In this document: piece by piece, positions 43,221 to 56,000 of the stretch | Layout: each line of letters begins with the position of its first letter | Numbering within the stretch: the stretch's first letter is position 1 | Source of the DNA: Lasiodiplodia sp. COLG20 | Taxonomy: Eukaryota; Ascomycota; Dothideomycetes; Botryosphaeriales; Botryosphaeriaceae | Assembly (NCBI GenBank): GCA_009801085.1 | Contig: VNWV01000015.1 | Location: forward strand, 292,676-356,675 | Length of the DNA: 64,000 nt | Reading direction: 5' to 3' | Program-made: the position numbers and the translations under genes | Notes under the pieces: model-generated | Told to the model about the DNA's origin: nothing | Seen by the model: only the letters and a program-made list of their open reading frames with translations | Database searches by the model: none

Positions 43221-44641
43221 GTTCCTAAAATTCAGTCCTAATTCAACGGATGATGGCCGTGCCTGGACCTAGAGACCACTGCCAAGAATTTGTCTTCGAA
43301 GGTTATGAAGCTTCCCACGATGCGAGGATTTGCTCGCCATTGTGAGCGCATTGCAGTGGGACTTACCAGGCAGCATCATCTATCTAACATACACAAACCT
43401 TACTGATGAGTCCTTCCAGGATGATTTTGCCGTTTTCATTCAGCAGTGCAGTCCCGAGTTGATCCAATACTTCGCGACGCGCGCCTACTAGCTAGATCAT
43501 ACACGACCGGGACCCGTGACAATGTGGGTCTCTCTATCATTTCACAGCTGCTTATGACCCTATTTGAGGCTCATGTCCACCGCGAATACCCGCTGCTCCT
43601 GTGAGGACGTATGCGCGATGAATTGTGCCGGACAGACAGTGCGGATCATACACAGCGGTGACTATCCTTGCGGGGGATTTCCCGTGATGGCTTAGCGACT
43701 CCTTTGACACTAACTACGTTGGTGAGGTCGGAGGACTTCTCCTACAAGTTTATGATCGATCTCTTCTTCTCACGCTTTCTCGAAGATGCCGTTTAAGTAA
43801 GACGTTCACTTTGGCAATGTCGATTGAGTTCGTTGTGATACCGCAGCAATTAACTTTCTTTATAGCATTTCAATTCTCCAGTACGGACTATAGCCGCCTA
43901 CGGATATCTTTAAGGCTTGAAATATCGTCAGTGGCGCTGGTGGGATCGAGCTCGATCGTAGGCAGCATAACTTGAGGCTTAGGCCCAGTCGCGTCGCCCG
44001 TGCCTACTTAATGGCGGCGGTGAGTTGTTGGCCTTCCACGGGAGAGGGCATGGTGGTCTGGGCGTTGGTAAAGATGCGCTGACGGTCGTGTATCCGCTGC
44101 TGCCATCTTCGTCCACAGATATTGCAACGTCGGGAAAGTGAAAGCGGTGTTGAGAAATCTTGTTCATCGTAATCCCCTGCACCTGGTCAGTCCATTGCGT
44201 AGTAATACTTTCGAAGCGCTGGGCCCGGGTTGGTCGATTTGTAGGGACCGCTCGTCCGCGGAAGCTCCGTATATCACGTAAACAAATGGTCTATGCAGTA
44301 CGAAAATCGCAGCAACGCCGCTGCCTACCCTCGATCACTCCAACATATACTCTCTACAATTACCATGTGCGATGGCGATGAGACCATAGAATGAAGCTAT
44401 TCCGACTAAGCGGCAGCTTTGACTTGCTTTGCGTGCTTACTTTGAAGGATTGGACAACTGTGGAGATATAATACACCCCACATGATCATATCCGTTGTAC
44501 GAAGAATGTCCTATAGCTTCGACCATTTTCAGTGATTGAGAATCATTGCGAGTTTGATCTGCCCCTCTCAGCAGCTAGGCGAGTTGAAGAATATGGTCGA
44601 AGAATGTTTTCATTGTGCGTCCCAAAACGATCCTCCACCTT
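43221..44641. other. Gene-poor DNA with a possible further relic
   Basis: At 43265-43490 the plus strand gives FVFEGYEASHDARICSPL and, after a stop, LPGSIIYLTYTNLTDESFQ. This looks like decayed coding sequence of unknown identity. The remaining 1.1 kb shows only overlapping chance ORFs. Confidence 0.3.
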
Positions 44642-44893
44642 TCACAAGGTCGGCGTAAGCAGAACCGCTGCACAAGCTGCCTGGCACGTCCCGAACGCTG
44701 TGTTGCATGCAATTATCGAAGCCGGTGCGGTCGCTCCCAATGTTGCTCCCCACGTAAATCCCGCCGCTGCATAGCAAGCCATCACAACGGCCGAGCACCC
44801 GGCTTGGCATATTCCGTACGCACATGGGCCCGCGCTCACAAGGCTTGGGAGCATAAGAGCCCCATAAATTGCTCTCTTCTGCAGCATTCGCAT
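44642..44893 (-). CDS. Small secreted Ala/Cys-rich protein (zygote-specific-like family)
   Basis: 83 residues, single exon. A signal peptide (IYGALMLPSLVSA) is followed by the conserved GPCAYGICQAGCSAVVMAC and, after a Gly/Ala stretch, ACNTAFGTCQAACAAVL. The CxxxC…C pattern (GICQAGC, CNTAFGTCQAAC) fits a small family widespread in fungi and invertebrates, sometimes labelled zygote-specific protein; the function is unknown. The helical AAGF…GATAPA core suggests membrane association. The gene is isolated in a gene-poor region. Confidence 0.65.
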   Translation of the reverse strand: MRMLQKRAIYGALMLPSLVSAGPCAYGICQAGCSAVVMACYAAAGFTWGATLGATAPASIIACNTAFGTCQAACAAVLLTPTL

Positions 44894-47630
44894 CTTGGCT
44901 TATGGAGCGGGTTAGATCATATGTCGAGGGACTGGTGTTATATTGCATATGCTCACCGTCTTTCCGTCTTCTGGTACAGCTCAGCTAAGAACCAAAGAAA
45001 GTTTCTTAGGACACAGTTGTGCGTTGTTGTAGGCTGAATGAAATCAGAAGAATGTGGATGGTCTCAATGATGGTATGAGAGCCCTTTAAATCCTTCACAT
45101 GGCGAAACCGCTACGCTGGAGAAGCTAACACTGGGTCATTTATGCAGGAAAAGGTGGGTCAGTCATCAATCTGGCGGGTGTGATACGATACGTTTTAGAC
45201 TCGATTTGTAGCATGATTTGCATTTTATTTGGTTATTCTGCAGCCGTGGCATGGCATGCAGCTTGAAACGATGCGCAATGTAGCGACCGGCGCGCTGAAA
45301 GCTTGGAGTAGGTTGGGTTCAGCGTGCGATGCGTTCCGAGCGTAAATCCCCTCTCTAATGAACAGAACGATGACGTTTGACCTTTCACGATACTACAAGC
45401 CAACGTGGCATCGTTGAATTTTGAAATTGAAGCAGGGGGCCAAAGTAATGCGCAAGGGCGCATTGCTGTGGCGAGGCGCAACCTTGTCAAACTTACAAGT
45501 TTTTTTAAGGTCTACAACCTCACGCATCAACTTATAACAAAGGGCATCGTAGACAAGTGTAGCAAGCCAGTATTATTCCCAGCGCTAAGCGTACTCTTCA
45601 TTTTGATATAAAAGAACTCAATCGCCTTCGTCACCTGTCGTTAACTTAATCGTTCACTTTGAGACGGTTAGGGCCTATAATTAAGCGGACTTAGACGAAA
45701 TACGATCAAAATACTCGCTGATGATTTGAACTGATCCAAAGTTTTTACATCTTGGACCTGTGCGTAGAAGGAAAAACAAAGAATATTACGCGGGCATTAA
45801 TGGGCACATTAACGAGCCTACGATCTTTTCTTCGTGGTATAGGATAAGCTATCGATGGATGTCTGGTTGTTTCCCTAGCTAAAAAAAAAAAAAGGAAATA
45901 TCGTTTAACACACATGTCCAACATGTTATCCGAAATAAAATGGAAGTGCTAATCAGATCAAGCAACGAATCACCGATCAGCCAAATATTGGGTTCATATT
46001 CCATCAGTATGTTACATATGGTACGGAATCCATTCATGGAGTTAGAAAGCATCTGCGCTAGGGAAAGGTTACAGCGAAGTGAAAGACACGACAGACTACA
46101 ATGCTACTAGAGGAACCAGAGAGACGGATTATGCGGGATTTATTATTCAATTCGCTGATGGTCAAGAAAATTTCCGTAGGACAGAGTGATTCGTGTAGCC
46201 CGACACTGAGCTTGAGGACCGAGCAGACTCTTGGTGGACAGCAGATTTAACTATTAGCGTTCTCAAAAGGCGAGCTAAACTGAATCATCTGGCAGAATTT
46301 GCTTTGAAGTTGTGCTGCAAAAACAAACGGGATTGCTACACACTTAGTGCTACGCTTTTTCGCTGGGTGGAGAACACCGTGCTCCCCAACAAATGCTGAA
46401 TACGTTGCGCCTGTCACACCATGTAAGTAAGGAACACTCTGGGATATAGAAACTTTATTTGGCTTAGCTCAGATCTATATTCCGAGTAACGAAAGGAACT
46501 AATGCACCTTGCTTCAACATCATCGGAACCACGGGCAAACCGCGGGCATATATATTTAGATGCATATTGTTGCATACGCTGCGAAACCCACCATGTTAGT
46601 CTTTCCTGCACATGTAATGACTTTTTATTTTCATTCATTCAATTGTAGGGAGTCGACAGATTCAGGACCGTTTTAAAGTTAATAATGAAGAAAATTTAAC
46701 TAACAGTACTATGTATACTGTGTCGTAGTGAGACAACTGGGAATAATTCAACACCATCTATGTTTTAGGAAAAAAAAAAAAAAAGAGCTGTCGAGTAAAG
46801 ATATACACTATTTGATTCTTTTATAGTGACATAAATAGATTATAAGATATATTTCGAATAAATCGATGAAGTCAGACAATCGGACAAGCCTCGGTTTCAA
46901 AGTGAAAAAATAGAAAATGGGAAAAAAAGTGCAAGTAATCAACATTCTGCACCTATACTTAGCAAACACACGATGGTGTTTACAAAAAACTAATGCGGGA
47001 TGAGTTGAAGGGGCAATATGCGACATGTAGATGCATGATGCATGATAAGACATTTCGATTGCGAATACCTAGCCGGGCTTCACTTTCCTTCTCGTGACAC
47101 AATTGTTGAGGATGGATTCAAACTTCATTATCCTGGAAACCGAGTATTCGATAGATAACAGTCCCACCTGATCATAATGAAAGCTCCTATGACCTCGGAT
47201 GACCCGCCAAAACGTACCTTTGAAATATTGCGACTTAGATTGGTCCAAGGGCACTGTGTACGATCCGTTTAGCATCTTGTTTCATCAACCTAAACGATGG
47301 ATCAGCCTTTCCAAGATCGTCTTAGATCAAGTAAGTAGTGCAACGAAAGATTGCATGATATTAACTGCTGTGTTCGCCTCAAAGGTTATGGTACTTCCAG
47401 TACATCGTGCGCAGCCGAATAGAGTGGAAACACGTCATACTTGAAGTAAAATGTTTGATCGAAATTGCGGGACTTGTCATAGCAATCAAGGCAGCTTCGA
47501 TGCATTTAAACCGCTTGCTACAAGGCTAGAATAGAAGAAAATGGCTACAATGGCGAGGTCATTTACTCTTCCACATTTTTGATCTGAACTCTTCTAGCCT
47601 TTTCTTGCATATACGAGAGCTTTACCGATC
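44894..47630. other. Gene-free AT-rich region
   Basis: 2.7 kb with no ORF over about 85 codons and no recognisable domain. Poly-A runs occur at 45881 and 46770. No tRNA or transposon ends seen. The promoter of the coiled-coil gene lies at the right end. Confidence 0.4.
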
Positions 47631-49352
47631 ATGTCAACCATGGAAGGGCCTGCGCCACTACCCTCATCGGATAATGGCGGTCGCAAGGCAGATCTCAAAT
47701 CTGCGTCAGACTCGATCGAGCTTGCGAGAAAATTCACCGCAATGGTCAAGACTCTGGCATCGAACCCAGAATACCGCTACATAGCTGAGCTAATAGACCA
47801 GATCCCTCGGCTCGAACAGTCGGTGCTGTCAAAGGATAGGGAGATCCAAAGGCTCAAGGAGAAGAGTCGGGAGCTTGAAGAAGAAAATGAGAAGGCAAGT
47901 CGGCGTTTAATCAGGGCTTACGAGAGAGAATATGACCGATTCAAGGATGAGACATCAGCTCTGAATGGCAAGATTAGTGGTTTGGAAGAATCGAGCAAAA
48001 CTCAAGAGGAGGATGTGAGCCGACTTATGGCGAGCGAGAGCGAGCTCAAGGAGAAAGGACGGCAAATCAAGAACATGTGGGTTGCAGAAAAGGAGAAATT
48101 GTCCGAAGCAAACAAGAAGATCAAGAATCTGGAAGGAGAGGCCGAAAAATCTCTGGTAGAGAACTCTCGGTTGAACAAAGAGCTCACTCAAGTTCGGGCT
48201 GAACTGTCTGGCGTGAGAAAATCCTTCGAACAAGCAGAGGCTAGGGTCTCGGGACTTGAACAAGAGCTTTGTTCCAAGGATAAAAGCTTGATGGCAATAG
48301 AAGAATTGGGTGTTACTTTGAGCGAGGAATGCTACGACAAGTTGTAAGTCATCTTCAACATCTAGGGAAGATCTTGAGCTAAGAATAAAGGAGGGTGGCA
48401 AGCATTGAAGCTGTGTGGGAATCAGTACACAGTTTGGTGGAGACTTACTTTCGCAAGGACCTCTCCAAAGATTCTTTAAAGGTACGCAATGTCAGGCTGA
48501 TTGGAGGCGCGCTGGCTGACTTCTGCAATTAAGGCAATAGATACCTTGACAATGCTCAGGGCACCACTCGACTTCCAGCACCGAATTCCTCTGCCAGCGT
48601 CAAATTCTACGGCGGCAAAATCTATGCGTACTACGGTGATCCTTGCAATCCTTGCCAGGCTAATCGACAAACACATCTTTCATCCGACATTCCTCCTGGA
48701 AACCGATAGCGGATTGCGCGACATACTTCTCCGGCAGGCGGTCCTACACAGATCAAGGGAGTCTTTCACTCGATCATTGTTACTGAACATGTTTCCGGAA
48801 GAACAGCAATCTAGGTCCGAAAGAATGGTGTCAGTGGTACTCCAGGAAATGGCGCCCTACGTCCGCAATCTCCTCCCGCTAGAGGAGATTAACACGTTCC
48901 AAGAGAAACTCCGACCGCTAATCTGCGCTGGACGAGATGTGTGGATGTCGATCCAAAGGCTTAGAGAACGGCTTGAGCCAAGCTTTGAGCTCATTCAGTT
49001 CGAAGATTTCGATTGGAAGACGATAGCACTGAAAGGAGTCAGCACCGAGCAGTCGAACCGTAATCGCACCTCAAAGGCTGGCCCAAAAGACGATGAGGCG
49101 GTGCTTATGATTTTTCCTCGTTTCTGCATCGTCGAAGATGAAGACCCATACCCCTTGTCCCGCGGCATCGTGATCACTAAGAGTCAGATAGACGCGGCGA
49201 CTCAAGAAATACAGAAAGTTCCCTCTACTCCTCCGGTTCGGAAGTCTCTACCATCACGTACTCGCCGACAAAGTTCCCAAGATCCTTCCCAAAATACACT
49301 TCATCAGATGGAGACCAAGGGAGCCAGTGATTTTTTACCGCAAAAGCACTGA
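47631..49352 (+). CDS. Coiled-coil fungal protein of unknown function
   Basis: Three exons: 47631-48343, 48391-48481 and 48534-49352, giving 540 residues. Residues about 60-235 form a long heptad-rich coiled coil (KDREIQRLKEKSRELEEE, LEGEAEKSLVENSRLNKEL). After it, exon 2 reads VASIEAVWESVHSLVETYF. Exon 3 carries a conserved globular domain (HRIPLPASNSTAAKSMR, VILAILARLIDKHIFHPTFL, LLLNMFPEEQQ). This arrangement recurs in many Pezizomycotina proteins without an assigned function; it may act in a scaffold or incompatibility-type setting, which is a guess. The Ser/Arg-rich C-terminus appears disordered. Confidence 0.75.
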
Positions 49353-50454
49353 TAAGGAGGAAGATCAGACAGATGAGGAAAGAAGGTGTCTAAGATTGTT
49401 TTGCAGTCGAGTTTGAGGCGACTGGCGAGGTAAAAACCATGGGAGAATTGAGGCACGATAATTCTCTATTATTCTTTCATCTCAATTTGTCATTGATCTC
49501 TCTTTGGTTCGTATTATCACAAGAATGAATAGTCTTTTAGCAGATGATTTCAAGCATCAACCCATTCAAAGATGAGATCATTTGATTTGCAGAGTGGGAC
49601 ACGGAGCTTGACAAATACTAAATCCGAGACCTTTCCACGGTCTACAACGCAAGGACAGCAATGTGCGCACTATGTTGATCACCTCATTGTCAACTTTTCC
49701 AGACTCAATCCACATGCAGACATCGCGCTTGCATATGATGAATGTGCAACCCGTCCCGATACCATAATAGCGGGAATTGGTGCGAGAGGCCTAGCATTTT
49801 ACACCATCAGTGTAGAAGTCCGTAAAATGCGTTTTGCATCTCGTGGAGTGTTCGGTTATCTCCAATAGGCCGACACAAGTAGTAGACCTATGTACGCTTA
49901 CGCGTAAGGTAGATTCTAAACTGTAAGGGTGGGTGAAAGGAAAGGCAACTGGAAGGGAGGACAAGAGGAATACATCACGTGGGGAAAGATAAACAGATTG
50001 AGGTGCAGTAGGGCTTGGTTAGGGCTATCATACGCTAATCCCTTTATGGGTTGTTCTATCTTGGTAAATTCGCAACGTCTCATTTCGGGCTAGCGTTCAC
50101 GTTGACGAAATGAAGACGATGGTCGGCATGATCAGCCGCTCAAGAGCGATGCATTTCGGCGGTGCCCTACATTTAATTCCACTCGTCGCATACATGACTC
50201 TCTTGCATACTTTCTACGAGGGAGAGCCTTTTGCAATGGCGAACGTGCTGCCTAGATTCTAGGACGGAAGCGAGTAGCTAATAGCGGTTTAACATGTGTC
50301 AACTGTGCTGTGCATCCATTCCTGCCACTGCACCTAACCGTGAAAACGATAGTGTTCGCGTCGCGGCCTAAGGCCAGGACGCAGTATAAGGTAAGATTGA
50401 GATACAATTCACATCTGAGGTTTTAAACTACCGAATCCATCAATCCTCAGAGTC
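49353..50454. other. Intergenic region between coiled-coil and RNase III-like genes
   Basis: 1.1 kb. A 98-codon plus ORF at 49572-49868 (QCAHYVDHLIVNFSRLN…) has protein-like composition but no recognised family or splice partners; it may be a small gene or a relic. Confidence 0.3.
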
Positions 50455-52460
50455 ATGGCGGCTGAACATTTGCAAGCAAAGATTGGCTACGAATTTGTGG
50501 ATATTGGGCTGCTTGATTCGGCTCTCAGAGCAGCACACAGACACGACAAACAAAGTCCATCTTTCGACGGGAACAGGGGTCTGGCCAGCTTGGGGACATG
50601 CGTGATAGAGATGGTGCATACACTGTATACCGTAGTCGTGGAGAACGGTACCCAAAGTAAGTCTCACTGTGCACTCCTCAGTCAGCAAGTATCTGAGAAA
50701 AAATCAGAAGATGTGAACAGGCGTAGCCAGTGGTACAGAACCAAGACAGGACAAGCAAGAGCCTGCACGAAGCTAGGGATTGACAGTTTCGTAAAACGAA
50801 GCATTCGACAGCAGCACGATAGGCTCTCTCCCACGGTTCTATCTAATGCTTTGACTGCTATTATTGCTGCAATCTGGCTCGATCTCGGCGGAGTTAACGA
50901 GGGTGCTTCGAATGCTTGCGAGCAGATCTTCCGCATCTTGTGTCGAATAAACGACGCGGTCATGGACAAAATACCAACAATCGAGGAGAGGTATTCCATG
51001 GCGCTAGAGATGGATGATGGTAGCATGCCTGGCGAAATGTCTGGCTCAACCACGCCCAACCGAAATCCCGATCAATTGAACGCTTCGATGACCCGTTCCT
51101 CCAATGAAAGCCAGCACGGCTCACCTGTCTGTGCGTATCCATGTTTGCTTCCTTCCCATGATGTGGAACCCGAACTCGATGCTTCCGGCCTAGTTGAAGC
51201 TGAGCGTATGTAATATCCACTAGAGCACTTGGAATATCACTAACATCATAGAAGCCTATGCACGGAATACACACGTTGTACACTTTGGCCAATATACGAA
51301 CGTAAACAGTTCGGACGGCTCTGAGCTGCCTGTGCTTCATGCGGTGGGTGCGCGGTTGGAGCAGAGAACCCCAATCGGCAATGGAGGGATCGCTCGTTCT
51401 CATCCCAGGCCGTTAGGCACGTCTGAGATCTCACGGACAATGATACAAACTGGAAATGAGAAGCACTCGCGGACACGGCGTGGAAGACAGTCTAACAACT
51501 CTTTGCACCAGAAGCTTGTTGACGAGGAGTTGGAAAAATTGAACGGCTTTCCGGGCTCAAGGCGCGGCGATCTAGAGGCTCTTCTGGACCACCCGGGAAT
51601 TGCCGAATTGAGCACCAACTCCTCACATGTGGGACAGCTGCATCTACTCTACCTAGGAATTGGCAGTTGTCAATCTCTTATCCAGTTCAAAGAAAGCCTT
51701 CGAGTTGCCAGGACTAAGCCGTATACCTCTGTCTACACCAATGGAACAAGCCTGCTTCCCGTGGAAAGATTTCGAGAAATCTGTCTACATGACGACCAGG
51801 AGGCTCTGTCTGTGTTGGTAAGGCGTTACCATGTGGTTAAGCTGTTTGAGACAGAGCTCGAAAACCTGCGTCAGGACAACAGAATGGTCGTGGAAACCCC
51901 ATCAAATTTTAGAACGAGCCATATACCCCAGGCAGGAAACCCTGCTATGATACAAGAGGCTGCGCTTACGGACAGGTTGCTGGACAAGGTCGCGCCAGAT
52001 TTAATGACGGGAACAACAGAGTTCAGGAAGGCCCGCGAAAGACTAAAGCAGATGCGGAGACTCGCAAAAAAGTTGCAGACGTTGACTAAACGATATGGGC
52101 TTGGGGTCCTTGCGTTGCTCCCCTGCGGTCCATCGTACTCGGACTTTACGATCACTGATTGCAGGTCAGTATCGGAATTGATCTATTAAGATGAAATTGG
52201 CTAACATACGTAGGCTGATATCAATCCCAAACGACGTTTTTGCACAGTTTGCGGAGCTACTGTATCAACAACAGGGCATGGTTCTCACCGAGTTCAGCAA
52301 AGCTGTTGAGCCACCTCTTACGGCACTCGCAGACGGGAGGCTGGGATCTGCAACGTTGTTTCCTATCGAGTTTGCGGATATTAGAGATTTTGAAAGGTTA
52401 CCAAAGGGCTCAAAGGAGCTTTTGACTATCTGCACATGCAGGGTCCCGGCGAGCCACTAA
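50455..52460 (+). CDS. RNase III-like protein, predicted catalytically inactive, with long C-terminal domain
   Basis: Three exons: 50455-51205, 51252-52164 and 52214-52460, giving about 636 residues. Residues 1-165 have the RNase III fold pattern: IGYEFVDIGLLDSALRAAH, GNRGLASLGTCVIEMVHTL, ACTKLGIDSFVKRS, then NALTAIIAAIWLDLGGVN. In active enzymes the signature reads LGDAVL and the late helix contains an acidic residue (VEAIxGAxxLD). Here they are LGTCVI and LTAIIAAIWLD, so both key acids are Thr. A low-complexity linker leads to a second conserved part (HVGQLHLLYLGIGSCQSL, LKQMRRLAKKLQTLTKRYG, LISIPNDVFAQFAELLYQQ) with no named domain. The frame is open, so it is probably functional in a non-nuclease role. 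Confidence 0.7.
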
Positions 52461-53011
52461 TCGAAGCTGAGCTCAATCACCATCGCTATTTATTGTTATT
52501 TTTCCTTTTTTCTGGCTTAACCATTCACTCTGAGAAAATTTCGGCTCGAGGTCAAATAAATATGAAAACAATGAAGCAAGAGAGATACTCATTCATCAAT
52601 CATTTCGACTAATCACGCGAGAAATGCATCCAAACACAACAAGTCAATCAAGTCACAGTACATGTACAAAGGACAACTACAATCTAATTCATGAATACTG
52701 CAAACCTGACTTCGCGGCGTAATGCCCTGTAATCCTTCCCAGAATGGTTTCAGTCGCAGGGACCCAGACATCCAAGGAGGGCAGGTTTATTCAGTGCAAG
52801 ATAGCTCTAGAGAAATGAGATACGGAAAAATAAAGAGCCGCTCGGAGATTACTCAAAGGTAAACATGAACTATTTTCGAAAAGATCACATTTGAGCATGT
52901 CTTTCGCATAAGAAAATGGTTTTGCTACCAAAGCCTTTAGGTTTAAGCTCATTCGAATTACCGAACCTAGATACAAAGAGCGTCATGAAAAAAACATGCA
53001 TTACTTCGCTT
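52461..53011. other. Convergent intergenic region
   Basis: 551 bases between the 3' ends of two convergent genes, AT-rich, no gene visible. Confidence 0.45.
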
Positions 53012-56000
53012 TTATTCACCTCTACTCACACTACAGACCTTCTTGTGGTGCTTCCAATGCACCTTCTGGCAGGTATGGTTGCAATATTGCACCTTTCGGC
53101 ATCGCTGACATCTCTTCAACCCTGATCTTTCCGCTCCACAGTTGGCGCAAGCATTGTTTGAAGGCGTAGAACCGTTATCCACCAGGGATGCTCTTTCGAA
53201 CGCACACGTGATTTCATCGAATGCTGAGTTCCGCATAGGAATTTCCTCAACGTAGGGGACAGGGAACAAGACCGGGATGGCGATACGCGTAGCACGGTCG
53301 CGTACGCAGCTGTATGAGGCCGCATCAGGAAACCGACCCAGCATCTCGCCTTCGCCACAAGAGCACAGTGGACTCTTTCCGTGTGATAGAGACACTGGAA
53401 TGCCTTCATCATTGTTGTACTGGCAGTCGTAACGGTGCTGCCAATCTCGACATCTCTCGGCTGTCGCGGGCAGGAATCGCTTCCAAAGGACCTCCTCGTC
53501 GCGTGAGATTCTCAGAATATGCACTTCGGTGGAGCCCTGGCAATCATAAGACGGGGATTCTGGGGTGTGGTGCACCGGTACGAAGTACGCATCGAGGACG
53601 AGCGATCCTGACTCAGCATCGTGCCGGATAGCAGAAGCGATTATAGCAGTATCGCAGTCTCGAATATCCCTTCCGCGGCTGAGAAGGATGGCAACTCCAT
53701 GTCCTTGGTCATTTTCGCTCTCACGGTGAACATCGACGAACGTGTTAAAGATGCGAAGTAAGGACTCTTTAAGGGCCGAAGGAGCTTGATCAGTACCGTA
53801 ATTGCCTACCGTGGCTCGTCGAACATGTTCCCTCGTGCTGAATGTCATGTTCATGGTTTCTTTGACCCAGTCAGACTGGTGCGAGATATGAATAATAGGC
53901 GCCTTCTCCAAGTTTATTCGCGGAAGCGCCCACGAAAAGAGTTCTCCCCGACGGTCACGGACGATGGGACATGGGTTTGATGCATAGCCGTTTGGATCCA
54001 ATGGTTGTGTCAACCGCGCCGAGACCTCAATCCAAGAGCTTAACCTAGCAATCCTGGTCTTCAAGGAGCGGCCGTCGATAGGATAAGGATACATAAGGAC
54101 TTTGGGCTGACATCCAGAAATGTTGATGGTCACCGTACAGGGAGACTCGGATACAACAACTACAGCCGCTCCATCCTGAAGACACTTAGATGCTTCCGTA
54201 TACCGTTGGAAATCAGCTCGGATGCTGATTCTCTCTGCTTGTGCCGATTCGTCCAAGGAAACTTTTGCAGGCGTGGATCGCTTTACCGGGGATCTTTGAC
54301 CACATGAAGCTGGTTTGCACTCCCCATCGACCTGAGATTGCGGTGGTTTTTTTAAAAAATGCAACCGATTGCTGTCCGTGACTCCCGTTTCGAAGACAAT
54401 GTTTTCTAGCCCAAGCTTCATTGTAAACTGGACAGTTGATGGGGACGTATCCACCACCAGGCTAACACGCAGACTGCTTCTTGGGCCCAGAAGTAGAGTG
54501 AAGAGCGGAACTTGGCAAACAACAATGAGATCTGACTTTCCTCTCCACCCAGAACTGTCTTCATCGACTGTGCAGATACCACTTTCACACCCTTTCACTA
54601 TTTTTCCAAAGAAGCACTGAATAGAATGGAACGAGTTTTGATATATAGTGCCGTGCGTGATGGATATGTGCATCCCTGGGGTACCAACTGTATCGGGGCT
54701 TTCGTTTGTGAAGACCCGTAGCTTCGATCTGGGAACGACGAGTGCCACGAAGATCACGGAAGGAATGTCCGCCTCTTTCAATAAACCCGTGTCAAAGCAA
54801 TCAGGCCCAAAGATCTCGAATGGTGGCAGAGAGAGATGACTCGGAGGGCACTGGATTGCCAAGTCCTGCAAAAGCCCAAAAGTGTGCATGTGGAGGCGTA
54901 GCTCTTGCAAGCAGTTTGGACCAATCATGAGTGTGGTGTCAGACTCTATCATGTCGAAGAAGATTGCCATACAAATATCCCAATCTGTTTGGACATTGCG
55001 CTTGATCATGGATATGAGCAGTGGTAGGTTGATGCGGGTGTAGTAGCGTAGATCCGCTGCGATAGGCGATGTGAGTTGTCGCATAATCGACAGAGGATCT
55101 ATGGAGGAAAAGGTTTTGCTCCAGTCTTCGTACTCAAATATCCTCAAATACATCTGGAAGAGGATAACGGCCAATTCCAGTGGCTCAAAAGTTGGTTGAG
55201 GTATTTGGATATAGCCGGAGGGTTTCGAAAGGTCCACCGAGTTGAAGCGCGGATCTCCAAAAAGTGGTATTCTCCAAGGAACTCGTAAGCGAAACTGTCT
55301 GGAGCCGAATATAGAGTACTCTGAGATGTGGCTGTCGACGGTGACCCCAGTTAGATAGGGAACTGGGGAAATCGCTAGAAGGAGCGACATTGTCTTGACA
55401 TCCGAACACAGCATCTGTTCCAGGGAAGTTTTCGGGTTTCGTGATGCTCTTAGTAAGCTCTCAGTGTACATGACCGAGCATGGACTACGACGGAGGAGAG
55501 GCACGGCTGCTGGCAGGACATTCAAAATGCCTACGTGGTCGAGGAGGTTGGAAGTGTCGATGACGTCGAAGAAATCCGTCTCGTCTGAAAGAAGTTGAAG
55601 AGGGGTGGCGTTCCAGAGGTCTTTATATACGGTTGAAATGGCTGGTGGTTGTGAGATTTGCGGGTTACGTTCCTGGAGTCCGTAGCAGAGTCGGATGGCG
55701 TCTCCGCAATAAAGACGCAAGACTACACACGAATCGGCCAGACCCTGAAGAAAAGCGTTGCACCATTCTTGAAACTGAGATTTTGCAATGGAAACCATAC
55801 GCTCAATCTCATCCAAACCGTCAAGGATGTCGAAGGCCTGTGCCAAATGGAACCCTTGGAGAGGATCGGTTCCGTAGTGGACGGCGAAATCCCCATTCGA
55901 CGCAGACGATATCGCAAACAGTGGATTTATGCGCCCTCTTCCACCAGGCTCCAATCCTGCGACGTCGTCTTTGTTTCCGCCGACTACTCCAGTCGCCCAG

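Noticed and set aside
46768..46812. Poly-A run followed by gagctgtcgagtaaag, considered as a fourth MITE copy
   Set aside because: Only the poly-A is shared; the gttgaagcta block is absent.
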